Positions 1 to 6,357 of a stretch of 7,535 bases of DNA are shown one piece after another. The DNA lies in NCBI GenBank assembly GCA_015068335.1, contig SVKT01000076.1, positions 1 to 7,535 on the forward strand, written 5' to 3'. The stretch is from Oscillospiraceae bacterium (lineage in GTDB: Bacteria > Bacillota > Clostridia > Oscillospirales > Oscillospiraceae). Numbering within the stretch: the stretch's first letter is position 1; the number at the start of each line of letters is the position of its first letter. The translations under genes and the position numbers were made by a program. The notes below the pieces were generated by a model that was not told the origin of the DNA, made no database searches, and was given only the letters and a program-made list of their open reading frames with translations.

Positions 1-1006
1 CGACGCCGAAGGGCGCGATGAAGTTGCCGTCCGACGCGCCGCCGGTGACGATGCACTGCACCTCCTGCCCCACCTCTCCGCCGGCGATACGCAGTTGTTC
101 CAGCAGCGCCTGGGTGGCGGCGTGGGGCTCCATCGCGGGGCGGTCAGAGACCAGTTCGATCTCGATGCGGGTGCGGGGATCAAAGGGACTGGTGCGCATC
201 CGCTCCACCACGGCGTCCAGCCCGGTGCGGGCCTCGGCACTCAGGAAGCGGGCGCCCACGGACATCTCGGCAAGGTCGGGGATGGCGCCGTTTCTGGATT
301 CGCCGTGCAGGCGGGCGATATTCACCGTGGTGCCGGCGGCATAGTCGTTCAGCGCGCTCAGTTCCACCGCCCAATGGGCCAGTTCCACGATGGCGTTGGC
401 GCCCTTTTCCGGCTCCGCGCCGGAGTGGGCGGGAACGCCGTGGCACTTGATGCGGTAACTGGGGCCGCCCTTGCGGTGGTGGACGAACTCCTCCTTCGCT
501 CTGCCCGGCTCAAACACGAAGCAGTACTTTGCGTGACGGGCCAGGGCCTCGAAATAACTGCGGGAGTAGCCGGAGAGGGTCTCCTCGTCGCTGTTGAAGG
601 CCACGCGGAAGCGGAAGTTCCAGCCGCCGTCGGTCTGCATCGCCCGCAGCAGATACCACACCAGCAGACAGCCGCCCTTGCAGTCCACACAGCCGGGGCC
701 GTGGCCGATACCGTCCTCATCCACGGTAAAGGGCCATTCCTCTGCCGTACCCACAGGGAACACGGTGTCCATATGGGCTACGAAGATGACGTCGATGTCC
801 TCGTCATCGCTGTTGGACGCCAGCAAAAAGGGTGCGAAATCATTGTCCTGATACCGCAGGATCTGGGTTTTCAGACCCAGCGCGCGGAAGCGCTCCTCGA
901 AAAAGGCAGCCATAGCGTTGGTGCCGGGGGCATTGTGTTTGCCGCTGTCGATGGCGCAGATGGTTTTCAGGTCTTCCAGATATTCTTTCAGGTCAAACTG
1001 TTCCAT
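1..1006 (-). CDS. M20 family metallopeptidase, glutamate carboxypeptidase-like (3' end outside window)
   Basis: This open frame runs from an ATG at 1006 off the left edge; 335 residues are visible of a family usually about 370-415 long. M20 enzymes are two-zinc hydrolases that cleave C-terminal amino acids or N-acyl groups. Visible motifs follow the carboxypeptidase G2 order: HMDTVFP (His78 zinc ligand, Asp80), GHGPGCVDCKGG (Asp108 bridging ligand), NSDEE (Glu141 general base, Glu142 ligand), FEPG (Glu166 ligand), HGVPAHSG (His194, dimerisation-domain histidine), and TGGASDGNF near the edge. The last zinc histidine would lie outside the window. No signal peptide is seen, so it is probably cytoplasmic. 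The start is 8 bp after the epimerase stop, and its ribosome binding site (GAGGTG) overlaps that stop, so it is the fifth visible gene of the operon. The family call is firm. The substrate is unknown: a dipeptide, an N-acyl amino acid or a sugar-amino acid conjugate are all possible. Confidence 0.9.
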   Translation of the reverse strand, partial: MEQFDLKEYLEDLKTICAIDSGKHNAPGTNAMAAFFEERFRALGLKTQILRYQDNDFAPFLLASNSDDEDIDVIFVAHMDTVFPVGTAEEWPFTVDEDGIGHGPGCVDCKGGCLLVWYLLRAMQTDGGWNFRFRVAFNSDEETLSGYSRSYFEALARHAKYCFVFEPGRAKEEFVHHRKGGPSYRIKCHGVPAHSGAEPEKGANAIVELAHWAVELSALNDYAAGTTVNIARLHGESRNGAIPDLAEMSVGARFLSAEARTGLDAVVERMRTSPFDPRTRIEIELVSDRPAMEPHAATQALLEQLRIAGGEVGQEVQCIVTGGASDGNFIAPFGV

Positions 1007-1014
1007 AAGGCACC

Positions 1015-2028
1015 TCACAGATTGGCGATAAATGCACGGATCTCCTGCAAGCCGTCCAGCACACCCAGTTCGATCTCGTTTGTCACGGAGGAGTAGGCGG
1101 GCAGCACGGCCAGTTTCCCGGCCGCGGCGGCGTCGTCGCGGTTGAGGGGCGTCACGTTGCAGGGTTCCAGCGCCGCCACATAGTCGTGGGACTTCATATA
1201 CTTCCACTGGAAGAAGTTGGGGAGATTCTTCGTGTCGTAAGCCACGTAGACGCCCAGTTCCAGCCGCTCGTTGTACAGCACGCCGCAGGCCCGGTCGCCG
1301 CTTTGGGTCTCATTGAAAAACAGTTCCTGGGGCCGCCCGTCCTCCGGCTCCGTCATATGGATGGAGTCGGCAGAGCCTTCGATGGCCGGGCTCTGGATCA
1401 TTTTGGTGGTGCGCACCAGACTGTCGCCTTGCAGCAGGGGATAGCCGAAGTTGAAGTGATAGAGCAGCATATAGGGCTCGTCCTCGGCCTCGTGGTTGGT
1501 GATGACATCACGCAGGCGGATGACCTTCTCATCCATTCCGGTCTCGATGGTGCGGCGGATGGAAAGATGGCGGCCGAAGATCTGGGCCTGATGCACCTCA
1601 CCCTCTGCCCGCAGCACATAGCGTTCACCCTCCCAGCGGGCGGTGGTGCCGAAGGAGGACGCCGGGATGTTGGAAATGCGGCCGTGGGTGGGATAGTTTC
1701 CGCCCTGCACCGCCTGATCGCCCACGTTATCCAGACCGCAGGTGACCAGCGCGCCGGCCGCCCACTGCTCGGTAAATTCGCTGTCAAAGGGATTGAAGGC
1801 GTGGGGGGAGGAAAGGCCGTTTTTCCCCAGGAATGCCAGATTCACGCCCTTGTAGGACAGGTCATAGAGGTCCATACAACGGTCGGGCATCACGGAGAAG
1901 CGCAGTCCGGCGGCGTTATGAAATTCCGCCATCCGGATCCCCTGTCCCCGGCCCCGCAGCAACTGCGCCTCACGAATGCCGGCCAGTTGCTCCACATTGC
2001 CGACTTTTTTCAGCAGTTCAATATTCAT
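1015..2028 (-). CDS. DUF4432 / aldose 1-epimerase-like protein
   Basis: This 337-residue protein belongs to the galactose-mutarotase-like beta-sandwich superfamily, in the DUF4432 branch. Family signatures seen are GLRFSVMPDRCMDLYDL (about 41-57), LVTCGLDNVGD (about 94-104), THGRISNIPA (114-123), LLYHFNFGYPLL (188-199) and WKYMKSHDYVAALEPCN (275-291). By analogy with GalM, His115, His191 and Glu288 are the likely catalytic or substrate-binding residues; this mapping is inference. The probable role is interconverting the anomers of an aldose before isomerisation. It lies 10 bp downstream of the isomerase gene, and its ribosome binding site AAGGAG begins within the isomerase stop codon (TAAGGAG), which suggests translational coupling. 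The start at 2028 gives AAGGAG, a 7-nt gap and ATG, and the family-like N-terminus MNIELLKKVG. The family call is firm; the sugar is not known. Confidence 0.88.
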   Translation of the reverse strand: MNIELLKKVGNVEQLAGIREAQLLRGRGQGIRMAEFHNAAGLRFSVMPDRCMDLYDLSYKGVNLAFLGKNGLSSPHAFNPFDSEFTEQWAAGALVTCGLDNVGDQAVQGGNYPTHGRISNIPASSFGTTARWEGERYVLRAEGEVHQAQIFGRHLSIRRTIETGMDEKVIRLRDVITNHEAEDEPYMLLYHFNFGYPLLQGDSLVRTTKMIQSPAIEGSADSIHMTEPEDGRPQELFFNETQSGDRACGVLYNERLELGVYVAYDTKNLPNFFQWKYMKSHDYVAALEPCNVTPLNRDDAAAAGKLAVLPAYSSVTNEIELGVLDGLQEIRAFIANL

Positions 2029-2038
2029 AGTACTCTCC

Positions 2039-3433
2039 TTATCCGATGGTCACAACATCAAAGCCCATCATACGGCCGAAGGCTTCCAGTTCCGCCACGT
2101 CCACATCGTAGACGAGGGCGGAGTGGTGGGTGCCGCCCTCCATAGAGTAGGCTTTGAGGAAGGCGGGCAGGGGCAGGTTGGGCTTGAACCAGCCCTGGGT
2201 GGCATAGCGGTAGGCGCCGTCTTCCATACCCTCGTCCAGCAGTTCGCCGGGGCACAGGACCATCGTGAAGCCGTCGTTCATCGGCGCCAGATTGACAATG
2301 GTGGCCTTGCCCTCGCGGAAGCAACTGTACATCGCCACGGTGTTGCCGCAGGAATTGTAATTGAAGGGGCAGTCCTTGATGATGGGCTTCCACTTGGCCA
2401 GTCTGGGGCTGCTCTCGCCCATATGACTGAGCAGCAGCACGTCACGCTCCCAGTCGGGGCAGAACATCTCGGTAAAGGTGGCGGCGGGATAGACGGCGGA
2501 CAGCGCGCCCACAAGGCCCGCGGTCAGCACATCGCCCTCGCCGGCGTACCCCAGCCCACGGCCCAGGATCTTGCAGCACTCGGGGAAAGGCATCTTGGGC
2601 ATACCGCACTCGTCCAGCGTCAGGAAATTGACGGTGCAGGCGGTCATCCGGTTGTCCTCCATCCACTTGCGCAGGGCAAGACCTGCCTTGGTGGCCATCC
2701 GGTAGTCTTCCTGCCAGTTGACCTCCACGGTGAACTGCGCGGCGTCCAGCGCCAGTTCGGCGTCCACGTCCGCCTCCGTGACCTGCGCCAGATACCGTTC
2801 CGCCACGTCGGGCGTCATATAGAACACCTCGGCGCCGACGTCCTTCCTGTAACGCTCATCGGAGATGAGGAAATCGCCCATACCGGTGAAACTGCCGCCC
2901 ACGGAGCCGACTCTTGCGTTCTGATAGGCCTGTCTGACGGCGGCGGCACGGCACATAGCCACCGTTTCGGCAATGACGCCGCTGTGCAGCGCGTGGCCGG
3001 CGCAGAGGTAGTAGGGCTTACCGTGGCGTTTGAGCAGGCTGCACATATCTTGCACGCCGTGGATGCCGTGGTTGGCGTCGATGCCGTCCCGCTCCGCCGC
3101 CATAGACAGCAGGCCGTAGTCCGGCGTGGTATCCAGCACCACGATGGGCGCGTTCAGCGACAGCAGCGCATCAATGGATTCCAGAGAGGGAGAATAGGCC
3201 AGATGCTGGGTAATGACAGCGGCCACGCCGGCGTCGTTGAACTTCTTCGCGGCGGCGTCAAACTCGCTTTTAAGACGGCAGACCTCGTCCGCCATCACGA
3301 TTTCCAGCCCCTGCTCTTCCAGCATTTTCACCAGTTTCTCCATATAGGCGACCATCGGGTCGCGGTAATGGGGATCGTCGTCATCGTACAGTTTGATATA
3401 CAGCGGCAGGTATCCGACTTTGATCTTACACAT
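2039..3433 (-). CDS. L-arabinose/L-fucose isomerase family protein
   Basis: This 464-residue protein is an aldose-ketose isomerase of the AraA/FucI fold. The Mn-dependent catalytic set of L-arabinose isomerase is all recognisable: Glu299 in YAGEGD, Glu322 in FTEMF, His337 in LSHMGE, and His436/His437 in GGTHHSAL. These match the contexts of E306, E333, H350 and H450 in E. coli AraA. The N-terminal half has the typical ITQHLAYSPSLESI and LNAPIVVLDTTP stretches, and the end (GRMMGFDVVTIG) resembles the AraA C-terminus. I chose the ATG at 3433 because AAGGAGAGAGA lies just upstream; a longer frame to 3520 would overlap the amidohydrolase gene and adds an unrelated tail. At 464 residues it is shorter than the roughly 500-residue AraA and probably belongs to a less studied subgroup, so I give no symbol. 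Neighbouring kinase and mutarotase genes support a role in sugar catabolism. The substrate is undetermined; pentoses or 6-deoxyhexoses are candidates. Confidence 0.9.
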   Translation of the reverse strand: MCKIKVGYLPLYIKLYDDDDPHYRDPMVAYMEKLVKMLEEQGLEIVMADEVCRLKSEFDAAAKKFNDAGVAAVITQHLAYSPSLESIDALLSLNAPIVVLDTTPDYGLLSMAAERDGIDANHGIHGVQDMCSLLKRHGKPYYLCAGHALHSGVIAETVAMCRAAAVRQAYQNARVGSVGGSFTGMGDFLISDERYRKDVGAEVFYMTPDVAERYLAQVTEADVDAELALDAAQFTVEVNWQEDYRMATKAGLALRKWMEDNRMTACTVNFLTLDECGMPKMPFPECCKILGRGLGYAGEGDVLTAGLVGALSAVYPAATFTEMFCPDWERDVLLLSHMGESSPRLAKWKPIIKDCPFNYNSCGNTVAMYSCFREGKATIVNLAPMNDGFTMVLCPGELLDEGMEDGAYRYATQGWFKPNLPLPAFLKAYSMEGGTHHSALVYDVDVAELEAFGRMMGFDVVTIG

Positions 3434-3449
3434 AGCAATCTCTCTCCTT

Positions 3450-4508
3450 TTAGCCGTAAATGGATTTCCGGGCGCCCTCGATGAGGTCCGCCGCGTTGTT
3501 GTGCATAATATCTTCCACATCCTTGCGGGTCAGGCCCAGGGTCTCGCAGGCGCGTTTGAGGGACAGCAGTTCCTCATACGCGAAGAAGGTGATGGACTCG
3601 GCCTCCTCCGCCGTGACCTCCCGCAGATGGGAGTCCTGACTGGGGTCGCCGTAGAGGCCGGGGGGGATCAGATTGATGTAGGTGCCGTTTTCGATGATAC
3701 GGCGGCAGCGCATCCGCAAAATGGGCATATCCGTGCCGAACATCACGTGCTTTGCGCCTGCGTGGCGCAGCACCTCGGTGATGGCGTATTCGCAGGAGTT
3801 TGCGGTGAAGTCGTACATCAGGTCGGGCGCCTGATCCAGCAGATCAAAGGCGTCGCCCACGTCCTCCGGCGTGTAGGCGCGGCCGATATGGGCAATGATG
3901 AGCCGCACGTTGGGGAACTCCCGCTTGATCTCCAAAATCTGGTGCAGATTCACAGGGTCTTTCAGCCGCCCCGGCCGGGGGATGTGCAGCATCACGATGC
4001 CGCCCAGTTCGTCCATCCGTTTGAGTTGGTGCTTGGGGAAGAAATCGAAAATGCGGATCTCCGCCTCCGGCACATACTTCGGCGCCAGATCCAGATAGGA
4101 CTTGATGCCTAAGAAGCCGCCCTCGCGCATCTTCCGCTCCACCTCGTCGGCGGTCTCCTCGGGATGGCTGTAATACAGCGCCGGGAAGCCGGACTTCCGG
4201 GAACTTTCCGCCACGTAGTCGTTATTGGCGGCGGAACCGTTAGTGTCGTTGAAGATCAGGGCTTTGACGTCCTTGCCGGGGAACATCAGGCGATAGGTCT
4301 CCTGCAAGTCCTCGATGCTGTTGTCCTTCGCCACCAGGGACGGCCAGGTGACCGTGCGCTTGACTTCCTCGGGGTCGGGCTCCGCCTTGTCGATCAGTTC
4401 GTCCAGCCACACGTGGGTATGGACGTCCAGGATCTGATCCGGCAGGAAATCCCGCAATTCTTCTTCGTATACCTTTTTATCGTATGCGGTCACTTCAAAA
4501 AGAGCCAT
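3450..4508 (-). CDS. Amidohydrolase_2-type metal-dependent hydrolase (TIM barrel)
   Basis: This 352-residue protein has the metal-site pattern of the amidohydrolase_2 family (COG2159/COG3618-like). Seen are His30 and His32 in LDVHTHVW after the first strand, His175 in IVMLHIPRPG, His207 in LIIAHIGRAY, and Asp260 in MFGTDMP. The C-terminal helix VEDIMHNNAADLI is also typical. Family members include sugar lactonases (L-fucono- and L-rhamnonolactonase), 2-pyrone-4,6-dicarboxylate lactonase and some metal-dependent decarboxylases. In this operon a lactonase or an amide/ester hydrolase acting near a sugar is the most reasonable inference, but nothing in the sequence fixes the reaction. The start at 4508 is supported by GAAGGAGT about 8 nt upstream. 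The gene lies 27 bp after the kinase stop and 16 bp before the isomerase start. There is no signal peptide or membrane segment. Confidence 0.87.
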   Translation of the reverse strand: MALFEVTAYDKKVYEEELRDFLPDQILDVHTHVWLDELIDKAEPDPEEVKRTVTWPSLVAKDNSIEDLQETYRLMFPGKDVKALIFNDTNGSAANNDYVAESSRKSGFPALYYSHPEETADEVERKMREGGFLGIKSYLDLAPKYVPEAEIRIFDFFPKHQLKRMDELGGIVMLHIPRPGRLKDPVNLHQILEIKREFPNVRLIIAHIGRAYTPEDVGDAFDLLDQAPDLMYDFTANSCEYAITEVLRHAGAKHVMFGTDMPILRMRCRRIIENGTYINLIPPGLYGDPSQDSHLREVTAEEAESITFFAYEELLSLKRACETLGLTRKDVEDIMHNNAADLIEGARKSIYG

Positions 4509-4535
4509 CTATGACACTCCTTCCCTCTGCGTGCG

Positions 4536-6017
4536 TCACAGGTCGTAGGCAGCGCCCAGCGCCCCGGCGATCTTCTTATAGGCGGCGTACCATTCGTCAT
4601 ACCGGCGGACGGCCTCGGGATCGGGCTGCAAAACCTGTTCGTCCACAGCCAGAGCACGGTAGCCCTCCTCTGCGTCCCGGTAGATGCCGCAGCCCACGCC
4701 GGCCAGGATCGCCGCGCCTACACAGGCCAGATCCGCCACAGCGGGGATGCGGATGGGCAGCCCCGTGATATTGGCAGCCAGCGAACACCACAGCGGACTC
4801 TTGGAGGCGCCGCCGGAGAGTTTCAGCCCGTCGGCGGAGGGCTTCGTCTGAAAGCGTTCCAGCATCCAGCGGGTCTGGAACACCACGCCCTCCATCACAG
4901 CACGGGCAAGGTCATATCGGTCGTGAGCCAGGTCCAGTCCCACAAAGGTGCCCTTCTGGAAGTCTTTCTCCCCGTTCATCCGGCCGGAGAAGGGGAAGAA
5001 AAACAGTCCGTCCTCGGCGGCCTTACGGCGGGAGACCTCTTCGTTGATGGCGTCGTAGGAGACCGGCTCGCCCCCATCCACCGCCAGATTCTTTCTCCAC
5101 CATTCCAGACACACGCCGCCGGAGGAGAGCGACGCCAGCGAGCCCCACATACCGGGCGTGGCCGCAATGGACTGATCCAGCCCCGTTTCAAAGGCGGGTC
5201 GGTCGCCGATGGCCGTCACCACCCACGCCGTACCGGAGCCGATGAGGATGTCGCCGGGTTTATTGGCGCCGGCGCCCAGCGCCACGGCATACTGATCGTG
5301 GGCGCCTGCCACCAGCACAGCGCGGGTGGTCAGTCCCAGTTCGGCGGCCGCCTGCGCTGTCAGGTTGCCGATCACATCGCCGGAGCGGACGATTTTCGGC
5401 AGTTGCGCCTCGGTGATGCCCGCAAAGTGGAGGATCTTTTCATCGTAGCAGCCCCTGCGGATGTCGCACAACTGGTTGATGCCCGCGTCGGACAGATCCA
5501 CCGCCGCGATGCCGGTCATCTTTTTGGAAATATAATCCGGCACGGTGAGGAACATATCGGTTTTGGCAAAGAGTTCCGGCTCGTTGTCCCGCATCCAGCG
5601 GATCTGCAACGCAGGCAACTGCGGATCCAGTTGCCAGCCGCTCATCTCGTACATTCCCTTTGCGTCGCCCACCTCTTTCAGGTACGCCTCTCTCTGGGCG
5701 CCGCAGCGCAGGTCATTCCACACGATGGCAGGCCGGACAGCACGGAGTTCCTCATCCACCGGCACCACGGTGCCGCCCTGCAAAGACAGGGAGATGGCCG
5801 CAACGCCCTCAGCAACATCAGGAGCGGCGCAGACCTCGCGCACCGTTTCGCACACGGCGCGCCACCAGTCCTCGGGATCCTGCTCGCTGTAACCCACCTG
5901 CGGCGCAGAGGTTTCGTAAGAGCGATAGGCGTGCCCCAGAAGGTCGCCGACGGCGGAAAACAGCAGGGTCTTCGTGCCGGTCGTGCCCACATCGATGCCC
6001 AAAATGTACTGTTCCAT
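4536..6017 (-). CDS. FGGY family carbohydrate kinase (xylulokinase-like)
   Basis: This 493-residue protein, the usual length for FGGY kinases, phosphorylates a sugar or polyol with ATP. Visible parts are the N-terminal phosphate loop GIDVGTTGTKTLLF (7-20), substrate-domain motif RPAIVWNDLR (95-104), catalytic-base region VAGAHDQYAVALGAG with Asp241 (236-250), ATP-side IGSGTAWVV (259-267), and the C-terminal signature LSGGASKSPLW (400-410). It is closest in feel to xylulokinase, but the XylB substrate motif QMHG is replaced by SLQGGT (about 78-83), as in other FGGY branches, so the true substrate may be a different ketose or a polyol. It is the first gene of the operon: an ideal AGGAGGA lies 5 nt before the ATG, with a promoter just upstream. 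With the isomerase downstream, the expected substrate is the ketose made by that enzyme (inference). Confidence 0.92.
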   Translation of the reverse strand: MEQYILGIDVGTTGTKTLLFSAVGDLLGHAYRSYETSAPQVGYSEQDPEDWWRAVCETVREVCAAPDVAEGVAAISLSLQGGTVVPVDEELRAVRPAIVWNDLRCGAQREAYLKEVGDAKGMYEMSGWQLDPQLPALQIRWMRDNEPELFAKTDMFLTVPDYISKKMTGIAAVDLSDAGINQLCDIRRGCYDEKILHFAGITEAQLPKIVRSGDVIGNLTAQAAAELGLTTRAVLVAGAHDQYAVALGAGANKPGDILIGSGTAWVVTAIGDRPAFETGLDQSIAATPGMWGSLASLSSGGVCLEWWRKNLAVDGGEPVSYDAINEEVSRRKAAEDGLFFFPFSGRMNGEKDFQKGTFVGLDLAHDRYDLARAVMEGVVFQTRWMLERFQTKPSADGLKLSGGASKSPLWCSLAANITGLPIRIPAVADLACVGAAILAGVGCGIYRDAEEGYRALAVDEQVLQPDPEAVRRYDEWYAAYKKIAGALGAAYDL

Positions 6018-6022
6018 ACCAA

Positions 6023-6029
6023 TCCTCCT
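6023..6029 (-). promoter_or_regulatory. Ribosome binding site of the kinase gene
   Basis: AGGAGGA on the minus strand, 5 nt before the ATG at 6017. It is a near-perfect anti-16S match and fixes the kinase start codon. Confidence 0.85.
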
Positions 6030-6032
6030 AAC

Positions 6033-6042
6033 GATAATTATC
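6033..6042. repeat. 10-bp perfect palindrome at the predicted transcription start
   Basis: GATAATTATC is its own reverse complement and covers roughly +1 to +10 of the transcript predicted from the promoter at 6050-6078. It could be a small repressor site, but a 10-bp AT-rich palindrome can occur by chance. Confidence 0.35.
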
Positions 6043-6049
6043 TATTTTA

Positions 6050-6078
6050 AGTGTACTCCCGTTTTTTGCACCCGTCAA
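6050..6078 (-). promoter_or_regulatory. Sigma-A-type promoter of the sugar operon
   Basis: On the minus strand there is a -35 box TTGACG (6078-6073), a 17-bp spacer and a -10 box TACACT (6055-6050). Five of six and four of six bases match the vegetative consensus, at optimal spacing. The start would fall near 6043, giving a leader of about 26 nt with the AGGAGGA inside it. This is the only convincing promoter upstream of the five-gene operon. Confidence 0.7.
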
Positions 6079-6083
6079 TAAAA

Positions 6084-6104
6084 TTTTGACCGTTTCGGTC
6101 AAAA
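6084..6104. promoter_or_regulatory. 21-bp palindromic operator candidate
   Basis: The arms TTTTGACCG and CGGTCAAAA are perfectly complementary (9 bp each) around a 3-bp centre. The site lies 5 bp upstream of the -35 box, centred about 50 bp before the predicted transcription start. That position suits an activator, or a repressor that loops or blocks polymerase from upstream. It does not have the central CG of a CcpA cre site. The cognate regulator is not in the window. Confidence 0.6.
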
Positions 6105-6164
6105 CTGGCGCATTTTGTTCCACCAGCCACTGAGGGGACGTTCTCGCCCGCCGGACACAGAAAA

Positions 6165-6190
6165 GCCGCCTGTCCGGATGGACAGGCGGC
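6165..6190 (-). terminator. Intrinsic terminator (minus-strand transcripts)
   Basis: A perfect 11-bp GC-rich stem (GCCGCCTGTCC / GGACAGGCGGC) with a 4-nt loop is followed on the minus strand by TTTTCTG. It sits 15 nt after the guaA-like stop codon, so it is most simply the original guaA terminator. It would also stop read-through from the tet-bearing side before the sugar-operon promoter. Confidence 0.82.
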
Positions 6191-6205
6191 AAAGCGTGAT
6201 TCAAA

Positions 6206-6220
6206 TTATTCCCACTCGAC
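6206..6220 (-). other. Putative attachment site: residual guaA 3' end
   Basis: The minus strand reads GTC GAG TGG GAA TAA, encoding V-E-W-E-stop, matching the conserved (I/V)EWE end of GMP synthase. Upstream of these codons (right of 6221) the frame gives no GMP synthase residues and reaches a stop at 6290-6292, so the gene body is absent. Downstream comes a good terminator. The 3' end of guaA is a recognised target of tyrosine-recombinase islands, whose insertion duplicates a short core such as GAGTGGGAATA. This is therefore read as one end of an integrated element. The recombinase and the partner site are not in the window. Confidence 0.62.
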
Positions 6221-6258
6221 AAATTCAAGTATATGAGGAAGTATTTCTCTTGAATTTA

Positions 6259-6296
6259 CAGGTAAAATATTCGCAAATTTGCTAATATTTTACCTG
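6259..6296. repeat. 38-bp near-perfect palindrome at the element end
   Basis: Eighteen of 19 base pairs are complementary about the centre (6277/6278); the only mismatch is 6272 with 6283. The outer arms are CAGGTAAAATATT and AATATTTTACCTG, and the inner GCAAATTTGC is itself a palindrome. There is no strong T-tract on either side, so a protein-binding site or cruciform near the recombination site seems likelier than a terminator. Confidence 0.7.
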
Positions 6297-6319
6297 CTAT
6301 TTTCGGCTGTCAATTTTCT

Positions 6320-6338
6320 TAGTATCAAAATAGTATCA
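6320..6338. repeat. Direct repeat TAGTATCA x2, 11-bp period
   Basis: TAGTATCA occurs at 6320-6327 and 6331-6338, separated by AAA, about one helical turn apart. Such short direct repeats inside an element end resemble arm-type sites bound by the N-terminal domain of tyrosine integrases. That role is inferred from position only. Confidence 0.45.
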
Positions 6339-6357
6339 CAAGAGGCTGGAAAATGCA

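Noticed and set aside
1976..3484. Long plus-strand open frame (502 codons), and similar plus-strand frames at 95-1096, 1186-2145, 3393-4112 and 4923-6050
   Set aside because: They lie antisense to minus-strand genes with clear family motifs, show low-complexity His/Val/Gly/Ala-rich translations without recognisable domains, and lack good ribosome binding sites. GC-rich genes commonly produce such shadows.
3434..3520. N-terminal extension of the isomerase starting at 3520
   Set aside because: It would overlap the end of the amidohydrolase gene, its residues do not resemble the family, and a strong ribosome binding site sits right before the ATG at 3433.
6084..6104. CcpA cre site
   Set aside because: The dyad has an odd length with an AAA/TTT centre and lacks the central CG and spacing of the cre consensus.
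6028..6228. 66-codon minus-strand frame upstream of the kinase
   Set aside because: It runs through the guaA tail, the terminator, the palindrome and the promoter, and its translation shows no family resemblance. Those non-coding signals explain the region better.
6206..6289. Short minus-strand frame ending in FVEWE-stop as a real small protein
   Set aside because: It has no start codon between the preceding stop at 6290-6292 and its end. Only its last codons resemble guaA, so it is a junction remnant.
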